DNA from: CALKJU01 sp046349355
GTDB lineage: Bacteria > Pseudomonadota > Alphaproteobacteria > Geminicoccales > Geminicoccaceae
NCBI GenBank assembly: GCA_046349355.1
Contig: JAXMCM010000015.1
Coordinates: 310,001 to 374,000 of the forward strand
DNA: 64,000 bases
Reading direction: 5' to 3'
Below are positions 34,425-44,759 of the stretch, one piece after another; within the stretch, counting starts at the first letter, position 1; each line of letters starts with the position of its first letter. Both the position numbers and the translations under genes were made by a program. The notes beneath the pieces are model-generated. The model had not been told where the DNA came from and ran no database searches. It saw nothing but the letters and a program-made list of their open reading frames with translations.

Positions 34425-35483
34425 ATGCTGGCCGCCGTCTACAAGGGCCAGGGCCGGGTGGAGCTCGACGAGCGGCCGCGCCCGGTACCGGCGCCGGACG
34501 AGCTGGTGATGCGCGTCGAGGCGGCGTCGATCTGCGGCACCGACCTCAAGATCGTCCGCGGCGGCCATTTCCGCGTCGGGCCCGACGAGACCCGGGTGCT
34601 GGGCCACGAGCTGGCCGGCGAGATCGTCGAGGTGGGACCGCTGGTCCGCCACTGGCGCGCCGGGCAGCGGGTCGCGGTGGTGCCCAACATCGGCTGCGGC
34701 CACTGCGACATGTGCCGCAAGGGCCTCAACAACATGTGCCCGGACTACGACGCCTTCGGCGTCGGCATCGACGGCGGCTTCCAGCAGTACATGCGGGTCA
34801 CGGCACAGGCCCTGGCCGGCGGCAACCTCGTCGAGATCCCCCCGGCCATGGGCTACGAGGAGGCGGCGCTGGTCGAGCCGCTGTCCTGCTGCATCAACGC
34901 CTGGAAGGACCTCCAGGTGACGCCCGAGGACCGCGTGCTGGTGATGGGCACGGGCCCCATCGCGGCGATGTTCCTGATGCTGGCGCGGGCCTACGGCGCC
35001 CGGCAGGCGCTCGTCGTCGGGCGGCGCGCGGCACGGCTGGCCGAGATCGCCCCGTTCGGCGCCACCGACACGGTCGATTCCTCGCGCGGCGACGTCGTCG
35101 CCGAGGTCATGCGGCTGACCGGTGGCCGGGGTGTCGACGTGGCGCTGACCTGCGCACCGTCCGCCGAGCTGCAGGCCCAGGCCATCGCCTGCCTCGCCCG
35201 CTTCGGGCGGCTCAACTTCTTCTCGGGCCTGACCCGCGGCGGCACCGCCGAGATCGACACCAACAAGGTGCACTACTGGAGCCTCAAGCTGCTCGGCTCG
35301 ACCGGCTCGAGCCTCGACGACTACGCCCGCGCGCAGAAGCTGGCGGCGGCGAGGCAGATCCGCGTCACCGACGTCGTCACGCACCGGTTCGGCATGCGCG
35401 ACGCGGTGCGCGCCTTCGACCACGCGCTGTCCGGCCAGGGCATGAAGACGGTGATCCTGCCGCAGGTCGAGGCGCTGCCATGA
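34425..35483 (+). CDS. Zinc-dependent alcohol dehydrogenase (sorbitol/threonine dehydrogenase-like)
   Basis: 352 aa. The catalytic zinc site is SICGTDLK with GHELAG, and the structural zinc is held by the cysteines in CGHCDMCRKGLNNMC. The Rossmann motif is VMGTGPIAAMF. The C-terminal half includes a segment KVHYWSLKLLGSTGSS typical of polyol dehydrogenases in sugar operons. It starts 5 bp after the SDR and overlaps the next dehydrogenase gene by ATGA. Substrate unproven. Confidence 0.87.
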   Translation: MLAAVYKGQGRVELDERPRPVPAPDELVMRVEAASICGTDLKIVRGGHFRVGPDETRVLGHELAGEIVEVGPLVRHWRAGQRVAVVPNIGCGHCDMCRKGLNNMCPDYDAFGVGIDGGFQQYMRVTAQALAGGNLVEIPPAMGYEEAALVEPLSCCINAWKDLQVTPEDRVLVMGTGPIAAMFLMLARAYGARQALVVGRRAARLAEIAPFGATDTVDSSRGDVVAEVMRLTGGRGVDVALTCAPSAELQAQAIACLARFGRLNFFSGLTRGGTAEIDTNKVHYWSLKLLGSTGSSLDDYARAQKLAAARQIRVTDVVTHRFGMRDAVRAFDHALSGQGMKTVILPQVEALP

Positions 35484-36529
35484 GGGCGGCCGTGCTGCAC
35501 GCCCCGGCCGACCTGCGCGTCGAGCAGGTGGCGGTACCGGTGGCCGGGCCCGGCGAGGTGCTGGTGAAGGTCGCCGCCGCGGGGATCTGCGGCTCGGACA
35601 TCGGCCGCGTGATGGTGACCGGCACCTACCGCTTCCCGACCATCCCGGGGCACGAGTTCGCCGGCGTGGTCGAGGCGGTCGGCGACGGTGTCGACCGGCT
35701 GCGGCCGGGCGACCGGGTGGCGGTGGCGCCGCTGATGCCCTGCTTTCGCTGCGCCTGGTGCGACGCCGGCAAGTTCTCGCTGTGCGACGACTACGACTTC
35801 CTCGGCTCGCGCAGCGACGGGGCGTTCGCCGAGTACCTCAAGGCCCCGGCGCGCAACGTGCTGAAGGTCCCGGACAACGTCTCGCTGGAGGTGGCGGCGA
35901 CAATCGAGCCCGCCGCCATCATCCTGCACGGCATCCACAAGCTCGACCTCAAGCTCGGCGATGCGGTGGCGGTGGTCGGCTGCGGCGCCCTCGGCTTCTT
36001 CGCGCTGCAGTTCGCCAAGCTGTCCGGGGCGCAGCCGCTGATCGCGATCGACGTCGACGAGGACAAGCTGGCGCTGGCCCGCACCGTCGGCGCCGACCTC
36101 TGCATCAATCCGGCGCGCCAGGACCCGGTCGCCGCGGTCAAGGCCGCGACCGGCGGCCGCGGCGTCGCCCTGTCGCTCGAATGCGCCGGCTCCGCCGCCG
36201 GCCGCGACGCCGCCATCCTCGTCGCCGCCAAGCAGGGCACGGTCATGCTCTACGGCACGGCCTACGGCGACGTGACCATCGCCGAGAAGGCGTTCGCGCG
36301 GATGGTGCGCGAGGAGCTCGCGGTGGTCGGCTCCTGGAACTCCTACTCGCTGCCGTTCCCGGGCAAGGAGTGGTTCGACATCATGGAGCTGCTGCGCACC
36401 GGCCGGCTCGACGTCGAGCCGCTGATCTCGCATCGCGCGACGCTGGAGGAGGCGCCCGCGATCTTCCGGGCGCTCAAGAGCCGCACCTTCGGACCCTACC
36501 ACAAGATCCTGTTCAAGCCGAACGGCTGA
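35480..36529 (+). CDS. Zinc-dependent dehydrogenase, galactitol-1-phosphate 5-dehydrogenase-like (GatD-like)
   Basis: 349 aa. Catalytic zinc motif GICGSDIGR and GHEFAG; structural zinc cysteines CFRCAWCDAGKFSLC; NAD motif VVGCGALGFFA. The segment SWNSYSLPFPGKEW resembles the SWMNYSSPWPGQEW signature of GatD, which oxidises galactitol-1-phosphate to tagatose-6-phosphate. This suggests a phosphorylated polyol substrate and fits the kinase encoded next. Translationally coupled to the preceding dehydrogenase gene. Confidence 0.85.
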   Translation: MRAAVLHAPADLRVEQVAVPVAGPGEVLVKVAAAGICGSDIGRVMVTGTYRFPTIPGHEFAGVVEAVGDGVDRLRPGDRVAVAPLMPCFRCAWCDAGKFSLCDDYDFLGSRSDGAFAEYLKAPARNVLKVPDNVSLEVAATIEPAAIILHGIHKLDLKLGDAVAVVGCGALGFFALQFAKLSGAQPLIAIDVDEDKLALARTVGADLCINPARQDPVAAVKAATGGRGVALSLECAGSAAGRDAAILVAAKQGTVMLYGTAYGDVTIAEKAFARMVREELAVVGSWNSYSLPFPGKEWFDIMELLRTGRLDVEPLISHRATLEEAPAIFRALKSRTFGPYHKILFKPNG

Positions 36530-36553
36530 CGCTGCACGTCGGGGAGGAAGAGC

Positions 36554-38053
<1,500 letters not shown>

Positions 38054-38061
38054 GCCCGCCG

Positions 38062-39006
38062 ATGCCCTACGCCCCGGCCACCCGGCGCACGATGTACTTC
38101 ATCGGCGTCACGACGGCGAAGTCGTCGATCATGCGGGTCTTTCCGCGCTGGGCCGAGCATCTCGGCCTCGACGCGGTGATGCGCGGCATCGACTTCCCGC
38201 CCAACGCCGAGCCGGCCGCCTATCGCGAGGCGGTCGCGTTCATCAAGGACGATCCGCTGTCGCTGGGCGCCCTCGTCACCACCCACAAGATGAACCTGCT
38301 GCGGGCCTCGCGCGAGCTGTTCGATACGCTCGACCCGTACGCCCTGACCCTGGGCGAGGTCAGCTCGATCTCGAAGCGGTCCGGCCGTCTGGTCGGCCAC
38401 GCCAAGGACCCGATCACCGCCGGGGCGAGCTACGAGGCGATCGTGCCGGCGGGCCACTGGGCCGGCGGCGGCGCGCTGTGCCTGCTCGGCTCGGGCGGCT
38501 CGTCGCTGGCCCTGTCGCTGTACCTGCACAACAAGGCGCTGGCGGGCGAGGCGGTGCCGTCGCGCCTCGTGGTGACCGCCCGGCGCGAGGCCAGCCTCGC
38601 CGAGATGCGGCATGTGCATGGCGAGATCGGCTTCGCCATTCCGGTCGCCTACCGCCTCGCCCCGACGCCGGCCGAGGCCGACGCGGTCGTCGGCGCGCTG
38701 CCGCCGGGCTCGATGGTCGTCAACGCCACCGGCCTCGGCAAGGACGGGCCGGGCTCGCCGGTCACCGACGCCTGCGCCTGGCCCGAGGGCGGTCTGGTCT
38801 GGGAGTTCAACTACCGGGGCGACCTGCTCTTCCTCGAGCAGGCCCGTGCCGCCGCCGCCGCCCGCCGCCTGACCGTCCACGACGGCTGGGTCTACTTCAT
38901 CCACGGCTGGACCCGCGTCATCGCCGAGGTCTTCGCCATCGACATTCCGATGTCCGGCCCGGCCTTCGACGCGCTCGGCCGGATCGCCCGCGACGCCACC
39001 GCCTGA
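38062..39006 (+). CDS. Shikimate dehydrogenase-like (AroE-fold) oxidoreductase
   Basis: 314 aa. The N-terminal substrate domain has the catalytic lysine in LVTTHKMNLL (K76) and the catalytic aspartate in HAKDPITAG (D116), matching the AroE K/D pair. The C-terminal Rossmann domain has LLGSGGSSLALSLY. The 3' binding part WVYFIHGWTRVIAEVFAID resembles the AroE ending. Sequence around the substrate site departs from true AroE (no SPxxHN; instead TTAKSSIMRVFP), and the context is catabolic, so a cyclic or branched sugar-derived substrate is more likely than shikimate. Confidence 0.8.
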   Translation: MPYAPATRRTMYFIGVTTAKSSIMRVFPRWAEHLGLDAVMRGIDFPPNAEPAAYREAVAFIKDDPLSLGALVTTHKMNLLRASRELFDTLDPYALTLGEVSSISKRSGRLVGHAKDPITAGASYEAIVPAGHWAGGGALCLLGSGGSSLALSLYLHNKALAGEAVPSRLVVTARREASLAEMRHVHGEIGFAIPVAYRLAPTPAEADAVVGALPPGSMVVNATGLGKDGPGSPVTDACAWPEGGLVWEFNYRGDLLFLEQARAAAAARRLTVHDGWVYFIHGWTRVIAEVFAIDIPMSGPAFDALGRIARDATA

Positions 39007-39020
39007 GAGGAGCCGACGCC

Positions 39021-39596
39021 ATGACCGACATGACGCCGACCAAGGTCGACTTCGACACCCGCACCGGGCTGTCGCGCACCGCCAGACCCATCGCCCGGCC
39101 GCTGTCGAGCCTGAAGGGCTATTTCGCCGACACCGCCGCCTTCGAGGCGGCGCTCAGCCAGGGCGACCCCCTCGTCTACGAGTATTTCGACATGGGCGTG
39201 CCCGAGAACTCGGGCAACGTCGCCTACGGCACGACCTCGATCAAGCCCGGCAAGGTCGGCGACGAGTACTACATGACCAAGGGGCACTTCCACACGGTGC
39301 TCGACACCGCCGAGGTCTATTACTGCCTGTCGGGCCACGGCGGCATGATGATGGAGACGCCCGAGGGCAAGGTCGAATGGCGCGAGATGCGCCAGGGCGA
39401 TGCGGTCTACGTCCCCGGCCGCTGGGCCCACCGCTCGATCAACCTGTCGCCGAGCGAGCCGTTCGTGATGTTCTTCGCCTTCCCGGGCCATGCCGGGCAC
39501 GACTACGGCACCGTCGCGACCCGGGGCTTCCGCAAGCTGATGGTCGACCGGGGCGGTGTCCCGACGCTGGTGGACAATCCGCGCTGGAAGGGCTGA
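39021..39596 (+). CDS. Cupin-type glucose-6-phosphate isomerase
   Basis: 191-aa archaeal-type phosphoglucose isomerase (GPI cupin family). The metal site is formed by H89, H91, E98 (MTKGHFHTVLDTAEVYY) and H137 (VPGRWAHRSIN). The full length and both signature motifs are intact. It interconverts aldose and ketose 6-phosphates; in this locus the true substrate may be another hexose or pentose phosphate. GGAG precedes the ATG. It is rare in alphaproteobacteria outside sugar loci and is presumably recruited rather than central glycolytic. Confidence 0.9.
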   Translation: MTDMTPTKVDFDTRTGLSRTARPIARPLSSLKGYFADTAAFEAALSQGDPLVYEYFDMGVPENSGNVAYGTTSIKPGKVGDEYYMTKGHFHTVLDTAEVYYCLSGHGGMMMETPEGKVEWREMRQGDAVYVPGRWAHRSINLSPSEPFVMFFAFPGHAGHDYGTVATRGFRKLMVDRGGVPTLVDNPRWKG

Positions 39597-39602
39597 TCCG
39601 GC

Positions 39603-40526
39603 ATGGCCGGCAAGATCGCCATCACCCCGCGGTCGCTGTCGTCGGCCGGCCACCCGGCCCTCAGCGAGCTGACCGAGCGGGGCTACGAGATCGTCTACCC
39701 CGCGCCGGGGCGGACCCCGACGGAGGATGACCTGCTGCGGACGGTACCCGGCTGCGTCGGCTGGCTGGCCGGGGTCGAGCCGATCAGCCACCGCGTCCTC
39801 GCCGCCGCCGGCGGGCTGCGCGTCATCAGCCGCAACGGCACCGGCGTCGACAACATCGACCTCGCCGTCGCCGAGGCGCACGGCATCCGGGTCGAGCGGG
39901 CCAACGGCGCCAACGCCCGTGGCGTCGCCGAGCTGACCATCGCCCTGCTGCTGGCGGCCTTCCGCCACGTGCCGTGGTCGGACGGCCAGCTGCGCCGCGG
40001 CGACTGGCAGCGCCGCATCGGCATCGAGGCGCAGGGGCGCACGCTGGCGGTCATCGGCTGCGGCGCCATCGGCCGCGAGGTGATCGGGCTGGCCCTCGGG
40101 CTGGGCATGCAGGTCGTCGGCTACGATCCGTGCCCGCCCAATTCCCTCGCCCGCCCCGGCTTCCGCCTGGCCCCGCTCGACGAGGCGCTGGCCGCCGCCG
40201 ACGCGATCACCTTCCACTGCCCGCCGGGGCCACGGCCGATCCTCGACGCCCCGGCCATCGCCCGGCTGCGCCGCGGCGTCGTGGTCGTCAACACCGCCCG
40301 GGCCGAGCTCATCGACGACATGGCCATGCTCGAGGCGCTGGACTCCGGCCAGGTCGCCGGGCTCGCCACCGACGTCTTCCATCGCGAGCCGCCGGAGCCG
40401 TCGCCGCTGCTCGCCCACGACCGGGTGATCCTCACCCCGCATGCCGGCGGCTTCACCGAGGAGAGCGTCGAGCGCGCGACGCGCGTGGCGGTCGAGAACA
40501 TCCTGAAGGTGCTGGACGCGCGATGA
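39603..40526 (+). CDS. D-2-hydroxyacid dehydrogenase (SerA-like catalytic core)
   Basis: 307 aa. The catalytic triad is R233 (NTARAELID), E262 (FHREPPEPS) and H280 (TPHAGGFTEES), with NAD motif IGCGAIGREV. It lacks the ACT regulatory domain of true phosphoglycerate dehydrogenases. It probably interconverts a 2-hydroxy and 2-keto sugar acid. Coupled by ATGA to the fusion protein gene downstream. Confidence 0.88.
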   Translation: MAGKIAITPRSLSSAGHPALSELTERGYEIVYPAPGRTPTEDDLLRTVPGCVGWLAGVEPISHRVLAAAGGLRVISRNGTGVDNIDLAVAEAHGIRVERANGANARGVAELTIALLLAAFRHVPWSDGQLRRGDWQRRIGIEAQGRTLAVIGCGAIGREVIGLALGLGMQVVGYDPCPPNSLARPGFRLAPLDEALAAADAITFHCPPGPRPILDAPAIARLRRGVVVVNTARAELIDDMAMLEALDSGQVAGLATDVFHREPPEPSPLLAHDRVILTPHAGGFTEESVERATRVAVENILKVLDAR

Positions 40527-41830
40527 CGGCCCTGGCCGCCCGCCCGCTGGCCGATCCCGGGCAGCTGTCTGCCGGGACCGGTGCGGCGGTCTGGTGGCTC
40601 GGCCAGGCCGGCTTCCTCGTGGCGCAGGGCGGGCTCCGGATCGTCGTCGACCCCTACCTGTCCGACAGCCTGGCCGAGAAGTACCGCGGCACGCGCTTCC
40701 CGCACCGGCGGATGATGCCGCCACCGGTGGCACCGGGCGAGCTCGCCGGCATCGACTGGCTGCTCTGCACCCACGGCCATACCGACCACATGGATCCGGG
40801 CACGATCCCGGCGCTGCTCGCCGCGAACCCGAACGCCCGCGTGCTGGTGCCGCGCGCCGAGGCCGAGCGGGCGCTGGCGCGCGGCGTGCCGGCGGATCGG
40901 CTCGCGACGGTCGACGCCGGGGAGTCCCGCGACCTCGGCGGGGTGACCTGCACGGCGATTCCCGCGGCGCACGAGGCTCTGGAGCGCACGCCCGACGGCT
41001 ACCGCTGCCTCGGCTACGTCCTGACCGGTGGCGGCGTCAGCCTCTACCACTCGGGCGACACGGTGCCGTGGCCGGGCCTGGCGGAGTGGCTGCTGCCGTT
41101 CCGCGTCGACCTCGCCCTGCTGCCGGTGAACGGCCGCGACGCCGAGCGGGCGGCCAACGGCGTGCCGGGCAACCTGACGCTGGCCGAGGCCGCGGCCCTG
41201 GCCGACGCGATCGGCGCCCGCGCCCTGCTCGGCCATCATTTCGGGCTGTTCGCGTTCAACACCATCGATCCCGTCGCGGGCCGGCGGGAGCTGGCGGCGC
41301 TGGAGCCGCGCTGCGACGCCGCCCTCGTCGCGCCCGGCATCGCCTGGGCCGTCGCCCCGGCGGACCGGCCGCCGCTGTCGGTGCTGTTCGTCTGCAAGGG
41401 CAACATCTGCCGCTCGCCCACCGCCGAGGCCCTGCTGCGCCGCCGCCTGCCGGGGCACCGGGTCGAGAGTGCCGGGGTGCTCGACTGGAACGTCGGGCGG
41501 CCAGCGCACGCGCTGACCAGGGCCGTGGCCGCCCGCCGGGGCCTCGACCTCGCCGGCCATGTCGCCCGCCAGGTCGATGGCGGCGACGGCAGCCGCTTCG
41601 ACCTGATCCTCGCCATGGACGACGCCAACCTGGCGGCCCTTGACGATCTGCTGCCGGCCTCGCGCACCGCCCGGCTGGGCCTGCTCGGCGGCTATGGCGA
41701 GCCCGGCAGCCGGGACGGCATCGACGATCCGTGGGGCCGCGAGCCGGCCGAGTTCGAGCGCACCTTCGACCGTATCGACGCCTGCTGCGCGCGCCTGGGC
41801 CACCTCGCCGCCGCGGCGCACCGTTCCTGA
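40523..41830 (+). CDS. Fusion of UlaG-type metallo-hydrolase with low-molecular-weight phosphotyrosine phosphatase
   Basis: 435 aa in one uninterrupted frame. Residues 20-280 are a metallo-beta-lactamase fold of the UlaG/lactonase kind: THGHTDHMDP (H84, H86, D88, H89), H150 in AAHEALE, D179 in YHSGDTV and H238-H239 in LGHHFGLF. Residues 285-435 are a complete LMW-PTP: P-loop VCKGNICRSPTAEAL (C291, R297) and the acid loop DDPWGRE. UlaG opens L-ascorbate-6-phosphate lactone, so the pair could open a phospholactone and dephosphorylate it. That is inference; the fusion itself is plain in the sequence. Confidence 0.88.
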   Translation: MTALAARPLADPGQLSAGTGAAVWWLGQAGFLVAQGGLRIVVDPYLSDSLAEKYRGTRFPHRRMMPPPVAPGELAGIDWLLCTHGHTDHMDPGTIPALLAANPNARVLVPRAEAERALARGVPADRLATVDAGESRDLGGVTCTAIPAAHEALERTPDGYRCLGYVLTGGGVSLYHSGDTVPWPGLAEWLLPFRVDLALLPVNGRDAERAANGVPGNLTLAEAAALADAIGARALLGHHFGLFAFNTIDPVAGRRELAALEPRCDAALVAPGIAWAVAPADRPPLSVLFVCKGNICRSPTAEALLRRRLPGHRVESAGVLDWNVGRPAHALTRAVAARRGLDLAGHVARQVDGGDGSRFDLILAMDDANLAALDDLLPASRTARLGLLGGYGEPGSRDGIDDPWGREPAEFERTFDRIDACCARLGHLAAAAHRS

Positions 41831-41842
41831 GGGGAGGATGGG

Positions 41843-42628
41843 ATGGACTTCGGACTGACCGGCAAGGTCGTCGTCGTGACCGGCGGGGCGACCGGCATCG
41901 GCCATGCGATCGCCACGACCTTCCACCAGGAAGGTGCGACGGTGGTGATCAACGGGCGTACCAAGGACAAGCTCGACGCCGCCTGCGCCCGGATCGGCGG
42001 CAACGCGCACGGCGTCGTCGCCGACCTGCGCGAGCCGGCCGGCGCCAGTGCCCTCGCCGCGTTCGCCGGACGCTTCGGGCCGGTCGACTACCTCGTCAAC
42101 AACATCGGCGTGTTCGAGGTCTGCGACTTCTTCGAGGTCTCGGACGAGCGCTGGATGGACTACTTCCAGCACAACATCATGACCGCGGTGCGCATCACCC
42201 GGATCGTGCTGAAGGACATGCTGGCCCGCAATGCCGGGTCGGTGTGCTTCATCTCGTCCGAGGCGGCCATCCGCTCGATCGGCAACATGACGCCCTACTC
42301 GGTGACCAAGACGGCGATGCTCGGGCTGTCGCGGTCGCTGGCCGAGCTCACCCGCGGCACCGACGTGCGGGTGACGAGCTACATGCCGGGCTCGACGGCG
42401 ACCGAATCGGTCGAGGGCTACTTCGCCGGCCTCGCCCGCGAGCAGGGCCGCAGCGTCGAGGAATGCCTGGCCGATTTCTACAAGACGGTGCAGCCCTCGA
42501 ACCTGACGCAGCGGCTGATCGACCCGGCGATGCACGGGCGCGGCGTCGTCCAGCTGATGACCAACACCGCGATGAACGGGGTCTGCCACCGCGCCGACGG
42601 CGGCACGATCCGTTCGATCTTCGGCTGA
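41843..42628 (+). CDS. Short-chain dehydrogenase/reductase (second of the locus)
   Basis: 261 aa, classical SDR. VTGGATGIGHAIA cofactor loop, arginine after strand 2 (INGRTKDK) suggesting NADP, NNIG, serine in FISSEAAI and Y-x3-K in PYSVTKTA. The C-terminus ends with CHRADGGTIRSIFG, the usual DGG. GGGGAGGATGGG precedes the ATG. A similar paralogue is encoded at 51673 (shared TTKGT/TRGTDV region). Substrate unknown. Confidence 0.85.
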   Translation: MDFGLTGKVVVVTGGATGIGHAIATTFHQEGATVVINGRTKDKLDAACARIGGNAHGVVADLREPAGASALAAFAGRFGPVDYLVNNIGVFEVCDFFEVSDERWMDYFQHNIMTAVRITRIVLKDMLARNAGSVCFISSEAAIRSIGNMTPYSVTKTAMLGLSRSLAELTRGTDVRVTSYMPGSTATESVEGYFAGLAREQGRSVEECLADFYKTVQPSNLTQRLIDPAMHGRGVVQLMTNTAMNGVCHRADGGTIRSIFG

Positions 42629-42642
42629 GGGAGGACCGGGCG

Positions 42643-43521
42643 ATGGACGGCAAGTTCGGGGTCCATGCGCTGGTCTTCACCGACCAGTGGAACGAGGCGA
42701 ACGCCAGGGCCGCCTGCGCGGCGGCGGCCGACATCGGCTTCGACCTGATCGAGGTCCTGATGTTCGACCCCTACGCGTTCGACCTCGCGGCGACGCGCGA
42801 AGCCCTGAAAGGGACGGGGCTCGGCCTGCGTCTCGGCACGGCCCTGGGCCCGGCCACCGACATCTCGTCGCCGGACCCGGCCATCGCCGCCCGCGGCGAG
42901 GCGGCGGTCGGCCGCTCGCTGGAGATCGCGGCCGAGCTCGGCGCCCCGGCGATCAGCGGCATCACCTACGCGGCCTTCGCCAGCTATGCCGCCCCGCCGA
43001 CGCCGGCACAGCGCGACGGCGTGGTCGAGCGCCTGGCCCGGCTGGACGGGCGCGCCGCCGGGCTCGGCCTCCGGCTCGGCCTCGAGCCCGTGAACCGCTA
43101 CGAGAGCTACATGGTCAACACGCTCGACGAGGCGGCGGCCTTGATCCGCGACGCCGGCGGGCGGTCGATGTTCGTCCACATGGACACCTTCCACATGAAC
43201 ATCGAGGAGCCCGACATCCCGGCGGCGATCGCGCGCAACGCCGGGCTGCTCGGCTACGCCCACGTCGCCGACAGCAACCGCGGCCTGCTCGGCGGCGGCA
43301 ACTTCGACATCACCGGCTATTTCCGCGCCCTCGCCGCGGTCGGCTACGCCGGCGACTTCACCGTCGAGAGCTTTTCCTCGCACGTCCTGTCGCCGGCCCT
43401 GGTCGGCGGTGTGCGGCTGTGGCGCGAGGCCTGGCGCGATCCGGTCGCCGCCGCGACCACCGCCCTGCAGGTCATGCGCACGGCCAAGGCCACCGCCGAG
43501 GCGGGTGTCCGGGTCTGGTAG
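42643..43521 (+). CDS. Ketose 3-epimerase family protein (D-tagatose/D-allulose 3-epimerase-like)
   Basis: 292-aa TIM-barrel isomerase. The divalent-metal ligands of D-allulose 3-epimerases are all present at matching spacing: E148 (GLEPVNRYE), D181 (HMDTFHMNIEE), H207 (YAHVADSNRG) and E242 (TVESFSS). These enzymes epimerise free ketoses at C3. In the locus this implies a ketose intermediate such as tagatose, psicose or a C3 epimer formed after polyol oxidation. GGGAGGA lies before the ATG. Confidence 0.88.
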   Translation: MDGKFGVHALVFTDQWNEANARAACAAAADIGFDLIEVLMFDPYAFDLAATREALKGTGLGLRLGTALGPATDISSPDPAIAARGEAAVGRSLEIAAELGAPAISGITYAAFASYAAPPTPAQRDGVVERLARLDGRAAGLGLRLGLEPVNRYESYMVNTLDEAAALIRDAGGRSMFVHMDTFHMNIEEPDIPAAIARNAGLLGYAHVADSNRGLLGGGNFDITGYFRALAAVGYAGDFTVESFSSHVLSPALVGGVRLWREAWRDPVAAATTALQVMRTAKATAEAGVRVW

Positions 43522-43584
43522 AACGTCCTTCCTGACACGCGCACAGCCATAGTATGGCGGGGCGGGATCACGGCAGGAGCGGAC

Positions 43585-44484
43585 ATGGCGGAAGGTGTCG
43601 CGGTCAAGCAGGGTACGCTGGCCCGTATCCGCTGGATGGCGGGCTACATGAACCCCGCGGTGCGCCGGATCGCCGACCGCGTGCTCAAGGCGCCGGAAGA
43701 GATCAAGTCGATCTCGATCAAGGACCTCGCCGCCCAGTGCGACGTCTCGGAATCGACCGTGACCCGCTTCGTCCGCGAGATCGAGGTCCCGTCCTTCCAG
43801 CACTTCAAGATCCTGATCGCCGAGGAGCTGTCGCAGGGCGCGGCGCAGCCGGCTGGCACCGCCGACCGCCACGTCTACGAGGACATCACCGACGCCGACG
43901 ACACCGCCTCGGTCCTGTCCAAGGTCTCGGCCCGCTACGCCCTGACGGTGGCCGACACCCGAGCGGGCCTCGCCGCCGAGCAGCTCGAGCGGGCCGTCTC
44001 GGCGATCGAGGCGGCGGACGTGATGGCGTTCTACGCCATGGGCTCGTCGCTGCTCTGCGTCGAGAACGCGCTGCTGCGCTTCATGCGGGTCGGCAAGCGC
44101 TGCCTGTTCTACCGCGACCTCGGCGTCCGCCAGATCGGCACCTCGACGCTGGGCCCGAAGTCGCTGGCGATCGGCGTGTCGAACTCGGGCCGCACGATCT
44201 CCACCGTCGATTCCCTGCGCGAGGCCAGGGCGCTGGGGGCGACGACCCTGGCCATCACCTCGTTCCCCGACGCGCCGCTGGTGCGCCACGCCGACATCTG
44301 CCTGTTCACGCCGACGGTCACCGGCGTCATCGGCGGTGCCGAATACCACGAGTCGATGGTGTCGAAGATCGCCCAGCTGCAGGTGATCGACGTCCTCTAC
44401 TCGCTCTACGCCGTGCGCAACTTCGGCAGCGCCATCGCCGGGCTCGAGCGCACCGCCGACGTCACCTCGCTGACCCGCTACTGA
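43585..44484 (+). CDS. RpiR/MurR-family transcriptional regulator
   Basis: 299 aa. The N-terminal helix-turn-helix (about 30-75) reads SIKDLAAQCDVSESTVTRFVREI. The SIS phosphosugar-binding domain (about 130-275) carries YAMGSSLLCVENAL and VSNSGRTISTVDSLREAR. RpiR regulators respond to phosphorylated sugars, so the inducer should be a phosphorylated intermediate of this locus. AGGAG precedes the ATG. AT-rich palindromic elements upstream of the aldolase gene and of the importer operon are candidate binding sites. Confidence 0.92.
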   Translation: MAEGVAVKQGTLARIRWMAGYMNPAVRRIADRVLKAPEEIKSISIKDLAAQCDVSESTVTRFVREIEVPSFQHFKILIAEELSQGAAQPAGTADRHVYEDITDADDTASVLSKVSARYALTVADTRAGLAAEQLERAVSAIEAADVMAFYAMGSSLLCVENALLRFMRVGKRCLFYRDLGVRQIGTSTLGPKSLAIGVSNSGRTISTVDSLREARALGATTLAITSFPDAPLVRHADICLFTPTVTGVIGGAEYHESMVSKIAQLQVIDVLYSLYAVRNFGSAIAGLERTADVTSLTRY

Positions 44485-44570
44485 GCGGCCGCCCGCTCCT
44501 CCCCACCGACCCTCGCTGAGATCGACGGCCGCCAGCCGCGGCAGGCGCTTCCGTGCGCGCCGCACCGAAT

Positions 44571-44616
44571 GAAATTTATTTCCTTGCGTTGGCGGCGGAG
44601 GGAAATTAGTTTGATG
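44571..44616. promoter_or_regulatory. Probable RpiR operator pair upstream of the ABC importer
   Basis: GAAATTTATTTC (44571-44582; arms GAAAT and ATTTC around two bases) and GGAAATTAGTTTG (44601-44613) lie about 30 bp apart in the 275-bp gap after the RpiR gene. They repeat the arrangement seen at 32810-32851, including the 9-mer AATTTATTT. Binding by the adjacent RpiR is inferred. Confidence 0.6.
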
Positions 44617-44759
44617 ACGCCGGAAGGACGGGGAATTCCTTTTTTCTCGACCCGGACGGCCAAGCGGTCCGCGGGGCGGGGCCGCATCGTTCTCGCGAGA
44701 GGCTGTCGCGGATGTCGCCTGCCACCTGCATCCCCTTCGCCGCGGTCCGGGCCTGACGG

